64,000 nucleotides of DNA from Paenibacillus sp. BK033 (GTDB lineage Bacteria; Bacillota; Bacilli; Paenibacillales; Paenibacillaceae): positions 1 to 64,000 of the forward strand of contig NZ_SLVP01000001.1 in the NCBI RefSeq assembly GCF_004345425.1, read 5' to 3'. A program made the position numbers and the translations under genes. This document shows positions 51,377 through 60,847 of this stretch, piece after piece (position 1 is the first letter of the stretch; every line of letters begins with the position of its first letter). Under the pieces are notes generated by a model, which was not told the origin of the DNA, did no database searches, and saw only the letters and a program-made list of their open reading frames with translations.

Positions 51377-52873
51377 ATGGATTATAGGGAGACCCTGCAC
51401 CGAAGAAACAAGCTGCTGGTGAATATTATTTGGGTCATGCTGCTACTCGGCGTAGCCGTTGATTTTCTGACCGGAGCCGGGATGGACTCGATTATCGTCC
51501 TCGCTATCGTAGGCACGCTTACCTGCGGCGCAACCACGATTCTGGCCTATAAAGGCTGGTTGACGAACTATATCATGTATTTCATTTCAACGATTGTTAC
51601 CGTGTTAACCTTGCTGTTATTGTTAACCGGACCGATTATTACGACTTATTTTCTTGTCTATGTCAATCTTGCGATCATGACGCTTTACGGCAATTCCAGG
51701 GCAATCGGCTACTCCGGGTTAATGGGTGTCCTGCTCACGGTTTATTGTTATGCAAGTCCCGACAAAACCGAGATTTTCGGCAATAACGCTCCTACAACGA
51801 TGTTTATGTACTTCTTTATGGTAGCGGTTCCGCTATACGTATCGACCAAATTCAGCGAGCGTCTGCAGCGCAATATTATTGAGCAAGGCGAGCAGGCGAT
51901 GCTGGAAAACAAACGGTCGCTCGAGCTTGTGAGACAAGTCTCCTCCTCGGCGGGTCAGCTGAATTCGTTCAGCGCGAACCTGAAAGCCAATATGACAACG
52001 GCCGGTACGATTTCCAAGGAAGTGACCTCGGCCTTCTCGGAAATGACGTCAAGCATGGAAGCTCAAACGTCCAGCATGAATGACATCAGCGAAGCGATCC
52101 GCCATATCGAAGCTTCCGTGACCTCGCTTGCGGATCGTTCCGCCGAAATGAAGGAGCTGTCGGCAAGCTCAGCACTCTTAACCAAAGCCGGAAGCGAAGG
52201 AACCTCCGATCTCGAGCACGAGATGAAGCGGGTTAACGAGACGATCGATTCCTCGGTGCAGCTCATGAATGAGCTTGGCGAGCAAAATGCGAGCATCAGC
52301 GAGATTGTCGCAACCATTAAGCATATTTCGACGCAGACGAACCTGCTGGCATTGAACGCGGCAATTGAAGCCGCGCGCGCGGGCGAGCATGGCAAAGGCT
52401 TTGCCGTTGTCTCTCACGAGATCCGCAAGCTGGCGGAGACATCGCAGCAATCAACGGAGCAGATTGAGCGCATTTTGGAGAGCATCCGCACGAAGACCGT
52501 TATGGCGGCAGAGCAGGTGCTGGAAGGACAGCAATCCGTTGCCCTCAGTACGGCGGCAGCCAGCAAGGTAGCCGATGTGATGCGAGCTTTGGCGTCTGAC
52601 GCCGATAAGCTCGAGAGTCATTCGGGAGAGGTCGACAATTCGGCGGAGGAGCTGCAGGAGCAATATACGAGGATTACCGGCCAGATTGTATCGATTGCCG
52701 GCTCCACGGAGCAGAATATGGCGGCAGTCCAGGAGATGTCGGCCAGCATGACGACGCAGGACAGCCGCATTATTGAGATTGTGGAGAGCTTCCTGCAGCT
52801 GGACAAGCTGACCTCCGATCTGAACGAGATGACCGAACGAAAGAATGCGGGGATAGCCATTAAAATCCAATGA
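51377..52873 (+). CDS. Methyl-accepting chemotaxis-like protein with a polytopic N-terminal domain
   Basis: 498 aa from the ATG at 51377 (GGTGGAG just upstream). Six predicted helices fill about residues 14-165, with no large outside sensor domain and no clear HAMP. They are followed by a long coiled-coil signalling domain whose hairpin tip is recognisable ([41 protein letters not shown], about 324-364). This places it with receptors that sense membrane state or bound ligands. It probably works with CheA/CheW elsewhere. It stands alone, with its terminator formed partly from its own last codons. Confidence 0.85.
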   Translation: MDYRETLHRRNKLLVNIIWVMLLLGVAVDFLTGAGMDSIIVLAIVGTLTCGATTILAYKGWLTNYIMYFISTIVTVLTLLLLLTGPIITTYFLVYVNLAIMTLYGNSRAIGYSGLMGVLLTVYCYASPDKTEIFGNNAPTTMFMYFFMVAVPLYVSTKFSERLQRNIIEQGEQAMLENKRSLELVRQVSSSAGQLNSFSANLKANMTTAGTISKEVTSAFSEMTSSMEAQTSSMNDISEAIRHIEASVTSLADRSAEMKELSASSALLTKAGSEGTSDLEHEMKRVNETIDSSVQLMNELGEQNASISEIVATIKHISTQTNLLALNAAIEAARAGEHGKGFAVVSHEIRKLAETSQQSTEQIERILESIRTKTVMAAEQVLEGQQSVALSTAAASKVADVMRALASDADKLESHSGEVDNSAEELQEQYTRITGQIVSIAGSTEQNMAAVQEMSASMTTQDSRIIEIVESFLQLDKLTSDLNEMTERKNAGIAIKIQ

Positions 52874-52896
52874 AGCCCGCTTCATTGGATTTTTTT
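52867..52896 (+). terminator. Terminator of the chemotaxis receptor gene
   Basis: CCAATGAAGC (52867-52876) pairs with GCTTCATTGG (52879-52888), then seven T. The left arm contains the stop codon of the gene. Confidence 0.88.
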
Positions 52897-52907
52897 CTCT
52901 GCGCACC

Positions 52908-53129
52908 TTACGGCTGAATAAGCCCTTTGAGCGGCTTGAACAGGAATTCATCCAATGTAGGAGTGCCGGGCGTATCGGGAACATCGAGAAACAGGAAGAT
53001 CCAGATGACACCCAGGAGGAAGAAGAACGCCGCTTTTTCCTTGACGCCCCATTTTTTTAACTTCGGCCATTCCAGCCATATGATCAGGGAAGTGCTCAAG
53101 GTGATAAATACAATAAACTGCAGCCTCAT
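52908..53129 (-). CDS. Small membrane protein at the end of the ger operon
   Basis: 73 aa with two predicted membrane segments (about 3-20 and 33-48) and a Pro-rich end. AGGAGGTG from the end of gerC provides its ribosome-binding site, and its ATG begins two bases after the gerC stop. Short hydrophobic proteins at this position are known in other spore germination operons. Probably a GerD- or GerK-D-like accessory piece of the receptor, unproven. Confidence 0.7.
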   Translation of the reverse strand: MRLQFIVFITLSTSLIIWLEWPKLKKWGVKEKAAFFFLLGVIWIFLFLDVPDTPGTPTLDEFLFKPLKGLIQP

Positions 53130-53130
53130 T

Positions 53131-54303
53131 TTATTGCACCTCCTCGTATGGCATTCCGCCGGGGGTAGTAATTAAACCCGGTTTTTTAATATCCGTTTTA
53201 ATATCGTAGGTGACTCTGATTTTAGCGAATTGCTCGTCCCAATTCTCCTTTACCCGCTCCCACTCTTTTGGATATTTCTTGTGGTAAACAGTGGAGAAGC
53301 GAAGGGCGTCCGCCTTCAATTGTTGTAAATAGAGGACGGAAGCCTCAATCCGATGATGAATATCCTCGCGGAATGCGAGGTTCATTTTCTCCAGCTCCTC
53401 CGGCTTCATCGGATTCATCTTTGTACTGTTCTGGACAATGCTTCCCTCGGATTGAACTTTAACGTTCATCGACCAGTTATCCCCGTCGATATGGGGGACT
53501 AGTCTTACTTTTGTTTTTACAGGCTTTAAGGAAACCTGCTCCTCTCCGACTTCAAATGTAATGCTGTAATCCTTAACAACGTTATTGATCAGCAGGACTC
53601 CCCGCAGGAGCTTTTCTGTAATCTCGCCGGATTGCTTGCCCTTCTTCAGGATAGCGGCACCTTTCATGTAAGGGATTGTTTGAATGGGTTTGTCAGCAAG
53701 CTTGGATGGCGGCAGAATGTAGACCATGGGAAGGGTATTGACCCCGGCATCTTCTTTCAGCTCGATACTCATTTGTTCCAAGGTGACATGAAGCCCATCT
53801 TGCAGATTGGATATTTCCCGTAAAGCTTCCGACGAAGCGCGTTCGATGGGGGGAATCAGCTCAAGCGCTTCCGCCGCTTTCCCTTTGCTGATCATCATAT
53901 AGGCGCGTTCCCGGGGCTGAGGATGCCGGACGAGAAAATCAAACTCCTCGCGGATACCGTTTCTCGCCAGCTCCTCGCTGAAAATAAATATTTTGCATTG
54001 TCCCCAAAACAACCTTCTTGGTATTTTGCGTTGAAGCTTGGAAAGGGCATCCGCTATATTGATTCCTTCTGCAGAACGTGTAGTTGCACGCGGACCACTC
54101 CCGCCGCTTCCGGCGGTTTGCTGTCCGCCACCCTGATTCTGAGGAATGATAACCTGCACCGTAGCCAGAATTCTATTTTTACTTCCCTTGTCAAAGGATG
54201 CTGCCGAAATCAGCGAGAGATCATTCAGTTCGGTACGGTCCCAGCATCCGGTTAAAAATAACATGGAAGTACTTATCATCATTGCGATTATCAACTTTAT
54301 CAT
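53131..54303 (-). CDS. gerC: Spore germination lipoprotein, Ger(x)C family
   Basis: 390 aa from the ATG at 54303, which overlaps the gerB stop (ATGA). Lipobox LFLTGCWDR with the family's conserved GCWDRTELNDL opening; the body shows the three-domain Ger(x)C fold (ISKGKAAEALELIPPIE, GAAILKKGKQSGEITEK). It is the outer lipoprotein subunit of the germinant receptor in the spore inner membrane, working with GerA and GerB to detect nutrients. Confidence 0.93.
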   Translation of the reverse strand: MIKLIIAMMISTSMLFLTGCWDRTELNDLSLISAASFDKGSKNRILATVQVIIPQNQGGGQQTAGSGGSGPRATTRSAEGINIADALSKLQRKIPRRLFWGQCKIFIFSEELARNGIREEFDFLVRHPQPRERAYMMISKGKAAEALELIPPIERASSEALREISNLQDGLHVTLEQMSIELKEDAGVNTLPMVYILPPSKLADKPIQTIPYMKGAAILKKGKQSGEITEKLLRGVLLINNVVKDYSITFEVGEEQVSLKPVKTKVRLVPHIDGDNWSMNVKVQSEGSIVQNSTKMNPMKPEELEKMNLAFREDIHHRIEASVLYLQQLKADALRFSTVYHKKYPKEWERVKENWDEQFAKIRVTYDIKTDIKKPGLITTPGGMPYEEVQ

Positions 54304-55391
54304 GTGATCAGCTTGCTCCATTGTTTTCTGCACAGGGCTATAATCAGCAGCAGGATAGGGATGACAAGCATGAAGGTCGACAAGTGAAACAATCCGGCCG
54401 AGTGGAGAAATCCGGAAAGCTTGAAGAAGCTTGGGAAATCCCAGAAGCAGTGAATCACAATCAGCATTCCGATTGGAAAAACAAATGGCTTGTAGTCCTT
54501 CAAGTTAAAGCAGGAGGTGAAGGACAAGACGGCAGCGTAATAAACAGCCGCGATTTTTATGAAGTTGCCAACGACCCACATAGCCAGCAGCAAAGCCTCC
54601 AGATTCTCGAAAAAATCAGCACGGGAAATATACCGGAAAGCCGTTAATACCGGATATACCTTATCCGCCGTATCGGAACCAAGCACGAACAATGAAACGA
54701 GACAAACATAGGTTAAGCTGGCAGAGACGGCCAAGAGGGAGAGGATGCTGTATTTGACCGTTTTGTTCTTATCAATAACGCTGGGAAGGAAGAAGGCGAT
54801 AATCAAAAATTCGGAATACCACGAGATCGGTGCCAGCGAGCCCTGTATAACCGGAATCATTCCATGGCTCATAAACGGCAGGATGTTGCTGATCTCGAAA
54901 TCCGGTATTAATAACAGCAAGAAAAATAACGGCAAAATAAAGAGCGGGGTTAACAATAACGTACTTCTGACCACCAGTTCAACACCGCCGCGTACGGCAA
55001 ATGCAGCTAACAGAACCATTAAGATAACCAGGCAGAACATAGGCGTCTTGAATAAGAAATTGCCTGTCACAAATTCGGCGTATTCTCTGCAGACAATGCC
55101 GCCGGTAAATACGAAGAACTGACAATAGATAAGTCCCAGAATTTTTCCAGGCACTTTACCGATAATCCGTTCACTGTATTGAATCAGATTTTTATCCGGG
55201 TACAGACGATGCAGCTTAATCGAAATGGCAAGCACGATTCCCCCTGCCGCTATAGCCACAATAGGTGCCAGCCAGAAGTCGTTCATGGCGTAATGGGCAG
55301 AGATGCCGGGGATCGTAATAAAGCCGGTTGCCAATATAACGGAGTACATCAAAAGCGACACTTGAAAAGAAGTAATTTTTCCATGGTCCAT
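54300..55391 (-). CDS. gerB: Spore germination permease-like protein, GerAB family
   Basis: 363 aa with ten predicted helices, from the amino-acid-permease-like spore germination branch (GKITSFQVSLLMYSVILATGFITIPGISA; VGNFIKIAAVYYA). In the germinant receptor it is the ligand-binding membrane subunit. It lies 19 bp after gerA and overlaps gerC by an ATGA junction, so translation is coupled. Confidence 0.92.
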   Translation of the reverse strand: MDHGKITSFQVSLLMYSVILATGFITIPGISAHYAMNDFWLAPIVAIAAGGIVLAISIKLHRLYPDKNLIQYSERIIGKVPGKILGLIYCQFFVFTGGIVCREYAEFVTGNFLFKTPMFCLVILMVLLAAFAVRGGVELVVRSTLLLTPLFILPLFFLLLLIPDFEISNILPFMSHGMIPVIQGSLAPISWYSEFLIIAFFLPSVIDKNKTVKYSILSLLAVSASLTYVCLVSLFVLGSDTADKVYPVLTAFRYISRADFFENLEALLLAMWVVGNFIKIAAVYYAAVLSFTSCFNLKDYKPFVFPIGMLIVIHCFWDFPSFFKLSGFLHSAGLFHLSTFMLVIPILLLIIALCRKQWSKLIT

Positions 55392-55410
55392 TTCAGATCA
55401 CCATACCCTT

Positions 55411-57039
55411 TCATTCGTCGTTTGTTCCCTGCGCCGAATTTGGCATTAGGCCCTGCGCCTGCCGGTATTTGTTGGTAACTTGGTTCAGCTCGGGCCTTTC
55501 GTCCATCATCCAGATTGGCGACCGGATAAGAATATCCTTGAGCTCGCTTTTCACCACTCCGGATAAATAAGGTACATTGAAGGATTTCAAACTGCACAAG
55601 TGGAGCACAAGGGCGATAAAGCCCGACATAATGCCGAGAAGGCCAAGCGAGCCTGCCAGCAGGATAAAAGGAAACCGAAGCAGCCGTATGGGCAGTCCGG
55701 TTATGTAACGCGGAATCATAAAGGATGAAATGCCCGTAATCGCAACAATGATAACCATTGGAGCCGATACCAGACCGGCTTGAACGGCTGCCTGCCCAAT
55801 AACGAGCGCCCCCACGATACTGACGGCCGCACCGATTTGCTTCGGCAGTCTTACCCCGGCTTCGCGCAGGGCTTCGAACGTAACTTCCATCAGCAGCGCT
55901 TCAACGAGCGCGGGAAATGGCACGGCTTCGCGTGAGGTTGCCATACTGATCAACAACGAGCCAGGAACCATCTCCTGATGGAAAGTGAGCAAGGCAACAT
56001 AAATAGATGGCAGCAGAAGGGAGATTGCGGCGAAAAAATAACGCAGCCATCTGATGGCCGTGCTGAACAAAAACCGCTGGTAATAATCCTCCGCCGACTG
56101 CATGAGCGAGAAGAAGGTAATAGGTACGATTAAGGCAAAAGGCGTTCCCTAGGTCAGTATCGCAACCCGGCCTTCAAGCAGGTTGCCGCACACGACGTCA
56201 GGTCTCTCGGTGCTTAAGATTTGCGGGAAGGGCGAGAGCGGGCTGTCTTCAATCAATTCTTCGATATAGCCGCTTTCGAGAATGCCGTCGATCTGAATGC
56301 GCCCGAGCCGCTCCTTGACTTCTCTCAGCAGCTCGGGTGCTGCCAAGCCTTCAATGTAGGTAATGATAATGCTTGTTTGCGTATATTCTCCGATGCAAAT
56401 GGAGTCCATTTTGAGCAGGGGGCTTTTAATAACCCGGCGAATAAGGGCTCTATTGACCTGCAAGGTCTCCGTAAAGCCTTCCCGTGGCCCCCTAATGACA
56501 GATTCCGCGGTAGGCTCCTCAACGGCCCGGGCTTGCCAGTTGCTCAGGCCAATCGCAATGCCTTGGGGTTCGTCATTAAGGAATAGAAGAGGCTCCCCAA
56601 TTGACAAATGTTTGATCGCCTCTTCGAAAGTCGCTACAAGCTTTGAGGAAGCGGAAGTGATCAGATGCTCGGCTACGTAGCCGATTGAAACGGTCTCGCC
56701 ATTAAATCCCATCAGCGGTTCAATGACGGTCTGCTCGATTCTTGAAACATTGGCCAGTCCGTCGAAATAATAAATAACAGCCTGATTGCCGCCCCCGACG
56801 GGGAAGGAACGAATATTGAAATCGGAGCAGCCTGAATAAACCCCTTCAAGCTGTTGTTTATTCATCTCCAGGTTAGGGTATAGCGGATGAGGCCCGTCCG
56901 GCTGGCTTTGATTTTTATGGATATTCGCTGTTTTTGAATTCATCAATCGCAAGAGTCTAGATTTTCTCATAAATTTACTTTTTGCAGAATGAGTATGTCC
57001 TATTCGCGCCATTTTCGACTTTTTATTGCCTATGAGCAA
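55411..57039 (-). pseudogene. gerA: Spore germination protein GerA with an in-frame amber stop
   Basis: Two open stretches, 57039-56149 and 56103-55411, are in the same frame and together encode a normal-length GerA (about 540 codons). They are separated only by TAG at codon 297, within '…GRVAILT-stop-GTPFALIVPITFF'; GerA proteins normally have Asp there. The N-part is the soluble domain (LIGNKKSKM… ELLREVKERLGRIQIDG… GYIEELIEDSPLSPFPQI), and the C-part the membrane domain with 'LPKQIGAAVSIVGALVIGQAAVQAGLVSAPMVIIVA'. The stop would cut off the membrane part unless read through. It may be a real loss of this receptor, or a sequencing error. No clear ribosome-binding site fixes the start. Confidence 0.85.
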
Positions 57040-57195
57040 GCAGATGCTATAAAAATTAATATAAACAACAAAATATAGGTATTTTCAATTCTCGCAGAGT
57101 CCATTATATTGAGAATTATTCAGGCCTTCCCCGTCATGTCAAAGATCGGAGAAGGCCTTGTTGTGCCTGGCAAACGAACAAACGGAGATGATAAC

Positions 57196-57411
57196 GTGGT
57201 AGTTTTCATTTCGCTAATTTTCATTATTGCAGGAGTTATGGGATGGCTATTCCCGTCTTTAAGCTGGCATATGAAACATGGCTGGGCCATGGACGGTAAT
57301 TCGGGTCCAAGCGATAACTATATCTTCTTCAGCAGATTTGGAGCCGTAATTGTACTAGGCTGGGGGATTTATATGCTAATTACCGGAGATTTGGGCAAGC
57401 TCAGTTCATAG
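57196..57411 (+). CDS. DUF6199-like small membrane protein
   Basis: 71 aa from the GTG at 57196 (GGAG eight bases upstream); a longer frame to 57109 is not supported. Two predicted helices (about 2-21 and 47-65) are joined by a loop with NSGPSDNYIFFSRFGA, which resembles the NPEPSDFYYFMSKVGG loop of the protein at 8293. Function is unknown. It may be co-transcribed with the next two genes. Confidence 0.7.
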   Translation: MVVFISLIFIIAGVMGWLFPSLSWHMKHGWAMDGNSGPSDNYIFFSRFGAVIVLGWGIYMLITGDLGKLSS

Positions 57412-57430
57412 AAGAGGCGAGGGGATTAGG

Positions 57431-58033
57431 ATGAGAAGAGTACCGATGGAGAGGCCAACGGATCACTACGATGCCCGTTTATTCAAGATCGACGAGCAGC
57501 TCTGCGCTTTGCTTGAGGAACGAAGAGAGGTGTCGAATCAGAATCCGGGTTTTCCGCCCTTTAAAAGCATTGAGAGCTGGGCGGACCGTTACCGTCTGTA
57601 CCCGGATTTGTTGAAGTCTCTATTTAGCCTGCTTTTGAATGAAGAGGTTTATCTGCCGCTGGTCGAGCCAGCGGGCTTCCGCAAGCATCTGCCCGTTCTC
57701 CGTTGCGCGGAGAGCGGAGGCAAGGTCTATACCTTGTCCGGTATAAGACAATACGAGAACGCAAGCGTCGTAAATCTGAGCATACACGGGGACTACCGGG
57801 AACGCGAAAACGAGGCCATGCGGGCGCATACGTATATCGAGCTGGAGCTGGGCGAAGGTTACCGCTGTTACGTGGACCAAGGAACAAGCTCCGGGGGGAA
57901 TTCTGCCTACTGCTTTGTTGTTGCTCCCGCTCTTCCGGACGATCTAGCCGGCGTTAGCTTTGTATTCAGCGAATACGAAAGACCGTTAAAAAGGAAGCCG
58001 ACGGGCATGGAGATTGTTTTCCGCATGGAATAA
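57431..58033 (+). CDS. Hypothetical protein with a chorismate-mutase-like N-terminus
   Basis: 200 aa; AGGGG and six bases precede the ATG. The first 40 residues (DARLFKIDEQLCALLEERREVSNQNPGFPP) have the helix pattern 'R..ID..L..LL..R' seen at the start of chorismate-mutase-like and other coiled helical proteins, but the rest is beta-rich (VVNLSIHGDYRERENEAMRAHTYIELELGEGYRCYVDQG) and I cannot place it. Predicted cytosolic. It lies between two small genes with short gaps, suggesting an operon. Confidence 0.6.
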   Translation: MRRVPMERPTDHYDARLFKIDEQLCALLEERREVSNQNPGFPPFKSIESWADRYRLYPDLLKSLFSLLLNEEVYLPLVEPAGFRKHLPVLRCAESGGKVYTLSGIRQYENASVVNLSIHGDYRERENEAMRAHTYIELELGEGYRCYVDQGTSSGGNSAYCFVVAPALPDDLAGVSFVFSEYERPLKRKPTGMEIVFRME

Positions 58034-58078
58034 TAGACAATGGCCTTACTGGGGAAGTTAACCAGGGAGGTTAGGAAT

Positions 58079-58786
58079 ATGAAATGGATCATATCCTTGG
58101 TTATGGCTATGCTGCTCCTGGTCCCTGCCCATGGGGCGGTAGCTATGCCAAAGCAAGAAGCCGTTGATCAGATGATTAACGCGCTATTGAGACATAAATA
58201 CGATCTGGCTCAGAGCTATCTTGCCAATGGCGCCAGAATGCCGGAAATAAGAGAAGACAGCCCGATCCTTCAAGTGGAAGGACTTCCATCGACGAAGATA
58301 GGCCATCGCATCCTGATTGGTTATTTCCGGGACGAAGCGTTTAACAGCAGCCGCATGGCATTCATTTGGGACCTAACGATAAAACAAGATCGAATTATCC
58401 GGCTTGATGCCCTATACGACGGGGCCAATCCGCTTGTCAATGAAAACAAAGTCGTAAGAGATTACAGGAATCGGTTCGACCGTCATGTGATGGTTCCCGG
58501 GCAGTTTCCTTTTGAAGTACACAAGGTGCGGGGCGAGATTAAGGGTCAGAGGATTGCATTGCAATACGTAGATGATGCGAATGACCGTTTTCTTCTTATC
58601 CAGGCTGAACCGGTTCAGCCCGGAATGCCGATCATGGACGGGCCCAAGCCATTGAAAGCAAAGGGAAGTCTTGAATCCCGGTTCCAAAAAGACGGGATGC
58701 AGTACATGGTGACTCTTGGGCATAAGAGATGGCTGAGTCATGTTAAGGCAGAGGGCTTAGGCGATGTTATTGCATCCATGAAATGA
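58079..58786 (+). CDS. Secreted protein of unknown function
   Basis: 235 aa from the ATG at 58079 (GGGAGG eight bases upstream; an ATG at 58040 is less likely). Signal peptide to about residue 19 (PAHGAVA). The mature part is 215 residues of alternating helix and strand with no Cys and no recognised motif (DQMINALLRHKYDLAQSYLANGARMPEI…). The shape loosely resembles small exported regulatory domains. It closes the three-gene set 57196-58786 with a strong terminator. Confidence 0.6.
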   Translation: MKWIISLVMAMLLLVPAHGAVAMPKQEAVDQMINALLRHKYDLAQSYLANGARMPEIREDSPILQVEGLPSTKIGHRILIGYFRDEAFNSSRMAFIWDLTIKQDRIIRLDALYDGANPLVNENKVVRDYRNRFDRHVMVPGQFPFEVHKVRGEIKGQRIALQYVDDANDRFLLIQAEPVQPGMPIMDGPKPLKAKGSLESRFQKDGMQYMVTLGHKRWLSHVKAEGLGDVIASMK

Positions 58787-58788
58787 AA

Positions 58789-58823
58789 GAAGGCCTTACC
58801 GGACGAATTCCGGTAAGGCCTTC
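58789..58823. terminator. Bidirectional terminator between convergent genes
   Basis: A perfect 14-bp stem, 58789-58802 with 58810-58823, has a seven-base loop. It lies just after the secreted-protein gene and just after the minus-strand ROK gene, so it can serve both. Confidence 0.8.
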
Positions 58824-58828
58824 TTCTA

Positions 58829-59710
58829 TTATTGCCGGCGCTCGAGCGCGTCGATTCCAAGCGCGATCGATCCGCAAAGACCGGCGTTATCGCCAAGCCC
58901 AGGCGGCACGATGTAAGAATCGATGCCTTCACGAAGCGCTTCGTGCGAAGCGTAACCGTTCAGGTTCTTCTGTACTTCCGCGCGGATCAGCGGGAACAGC
59001 TGCTCCTGATGCATAACGCCGCCGCCAAGGATAACCTTCTTCGGGGACAGCAGCAGAATCGCGCTGGAAATGGCTTGGCCCAGATAGAAAGCTTCCATCT
59101 GCCATGCCGGATGGTCCTTCGTCAGCTCGTCAGCCTTCACGCCCCAGCGTTGTCCAATAGCGGGACCTGCCGCCATGCCCTCCAGGCAGTCGCCATGATA
59201 AGGGCAGAAGCCGGCGAACGTATCTTCCGGGTGTCTGCGGGTAAGAACGTGACCGCCTTCCGGATGCAGCAGGCCATGTACAAGCTTGCCTTCCGTGTAA
59301 ACGCCAACGCCAATACCTGTACCTACCGTGTAATAAAGCGCGCTATTAAGCCCTTTTGCCGCGCCCCATTTGGCTTCGCCAAATGCCGCCGCGTTTACGT
59401 CCGTGTCCCAGCCGTATGGAACGGGAAGCTCGCGCTTCATCGTGCCAAGGAAATCGTATCCGGACCAGCCTGGTTTAGGGGTTGTCGTAACAAACCCATA
59501 GGTAGGGCTGGCAGGATCAATATCGATCGGTCCAAAGGTGCCGATACCGATAGCTTCAACCTGCTTGTCGCGGAAGTAGTTCAGGACCCCGCGCAGCGTG
59601 GAATCCGGGTGCTCGGTCGGCAAGCTGATCCGTTCTTCGATTTCACCGCGTTCGTTGCCGATACCGCATACAAACTTTGTTCCGCCTGCTTCAATTGCTC
59701 CAATACGCAA
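58829..59710 (-). CDS. ROK family fructokinase
   Basis: 293 aa; TTG start at 59710 after AAGGAGG. ROK signature GAIEAGGTKFVCGIG (phosphate 1), GTFGPIDID, DTDVNAAAFGEAKWGAAKG and the zinc-binding GGHVLTRRHPEDTFAGFCPYHGDCLEG (H-x9-C-x-x-H-x4-C pattern), which marks the fructokinase/glucokinase group. It phosphorylates fructose to fructose 6-phosphate in the cytosol. It lies 87 bp after the mannose-6-phosphate isomerase gene, as in Bacillus mannan-use loci (gmuE/gmuF), and both are likely co-transcribed. A stem-loop in the gap may tune the second gene. Confidence 0.9.
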   Translation of the reverse strand: MRIGAIEAGGTKFVCGIGNERGEIEERISLPTEHPDSTLRGVLNYFRDKQVEAIGIGTFGPIDIDPASPTYGFVTTTPKPGWSGYDFLGTMKRELPVPYGWDTDVNAAAFGEAKWGAAKGLNSALYYTVGTGIGVGVYTEGKLVHGLLHPEGGHVLTRRHPEDTFAGFCPYHGDCLEGMAAGPAIGQRWGVKADELTKDHPAWQMEAFYLGQAISSAILLLSPKKVILGGGVMHQEQLFPLIRAEVQKNLNGYASHEALREGIDSYIVPPGLGDNAGLCGSIALGIDALERRQ

Positions 59711-59797
59711 GTTCGTTGCCTCCTTAAAAGAATTGCCACACGAAAGGCCTCGTTTTTGGCCGTACGTGGTAAATCTTGCTTCGTAAGCTGCAGTCTG

Positions 59798-60745
59798 TTA
59801 TTCGTGCGAAATAATAAGCTCAAGCCGGCCGCGAAGCGTAAAGCTTCCGAAGCCCAGCGGAATAATGAAATGATCGCCTTTTTTCAGCGGGTAGCTGCCT
59901 GTAGAATTCTCCAGCTCGCCAGTTCCGTCGAGGACGCTGCAGATCGTAAATTTAACCTGCTCCGGGAATGCCGTTTCGCCGCTCACGTTCCATTTTTGAA
60001 CCGTAAAGAAGCTGTTGGATACAAAGGTAGTTACCTCGGTACCGCCAACGGTTTCCGTGGAGAAGGATGTCTCCGCATCCACATGAGGCACTGTAGTGAC
60101 TTCAATGCCTTTGTCCAGATGAAGCTCGCGTGTCGCGCCTTTATCGTCTTTCCGATCATAATCGTAGATCCGGTAAGTGGTGTCCGAGCTTTGCTGCGTT
60201 TCCAGTACTTGAATGCCTTTGCCAAGCGCGTGGAGAGTGCCGCTAGGAACATAGAAGAAATCGCCCGGTTTCACGGTTACCTTCGTCAGAAGCTGATTCC
60301 ACTCGCCTGCGTCGACCATTTGCTTAAATTGCTCTTTCGTAGCCGCGGAATGGCCGTAAATAATTTCAGCCCCGGGCTCGCAGCCAAGAATGTACCAGCA
60401 CTCGGTCTTGCCAAGCTCGCCGTTCTCGTTCACCTGCGCATAGGCATCATCCGGATGCACCTGCACGGACAAATCATCCGAGGCATCGAGGATTTTGGTG
60501 AGGAGCGGGAATTTAACCGCCTTGGAGCCGAACAGCTGCGGCTCTTGCTCCCACAGTTCGCCAAGCTTAAGCCCTTTGTAAGGACCGTTATGAACAACGC
60601 TTTGACCGTTAGGGTGAGCGGAGACTGCCCAGCATTCCCCGGTACGGTCAGACGGAATATCGTAATGGAATTGCTCTCTTAATTGCTTGCCGCCCCAAAT
60701 TCGTTCTTGAAATACAGGTTCCAGGAAAATCGGTTGATTCGCCAA
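59798..60745 (-). CDS. manA: Mannose-6-phosphate isomerase, class I
   Basis: 315 aa from the TTG at 60745, seven bases after GGAGGG; the longer frame would start inside that site. A cupin-fold zinc enzyme: QVHPDDAYAQ supplies two zinc ligands (…HPDD), GKTECWYIL a Glu/Gln ligand, and FFYVPSGTLHALGKGI the His. It interconverts mannose 6-phosphate and fructose 6-phosphate. It is upstream of the ROK kinase, and divergent from a LacI regulator 102 bp away, so it is likely part of that regulator's target operon. Confidence 0.92.
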   Translation of the reverse strand: MANQPIFLEPVFQERIWGGKQLREQFHYDIPSDRTGECWAVSAHPNGQSVVHNGPYKGLKLGELWEQEPQLFGSKAVKFPLLTKILDASDDLSVQVHPDDAYAQVNENGELGKTECWYILGCEPGAEIIYGHSAATKEQFKQMVDAGEWNQLLTKVTVKPGDFFYVPSGTLHALGKGIQVLETQQSSDTTYRIYDYDRKDDKGATRELHLDKGIEVTTVPHVDAETSFSTETVGGTEVTTFVSNSFFTVQKWNVSGETAFPEQVKFTICSVLDGTGELENSTGSYPLKKGDHFIIPLGFGSFTLRGRLELIISHE

Positions 60746-60785
60746 TCTTGATCCCTCCAAGTCATCGATTACAGCTTTACTAAAC

Positions 60786-60815
60786 TTGACAAAATAAATA
60801 TCTGTAAAGTAAATT
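60786..60815 (+). promoter_or_regulatory. Divergent promoter region of the LacI regulator and manA
   Basis: TTGACA (60786-60791) and TAAATT (60810-60815) are 18 bp apart on the plus strand, for the LacI gene. CTTTAC (60775-60780) and GTAAAG (60804-60809) form an inverted pair around the -35 that could be an operator, though it is weak. Confidence 0.45.
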
Positions 60816-60847
60816 GATTATAACATAGGAACAGAGGAAGTTGAAGA

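Noticed and set aside
58832..60682. Open frame of 616 codons on the plus strand, opposite the ROK kinase and manA genes
   Set aside because: It lies wholly antisense to two well-recognised enzymes; its translation is Arg/Cys/Val-rich, shows no domain, and there is no ribosome-binding site. It is a by-product of codon bias on the other strand.
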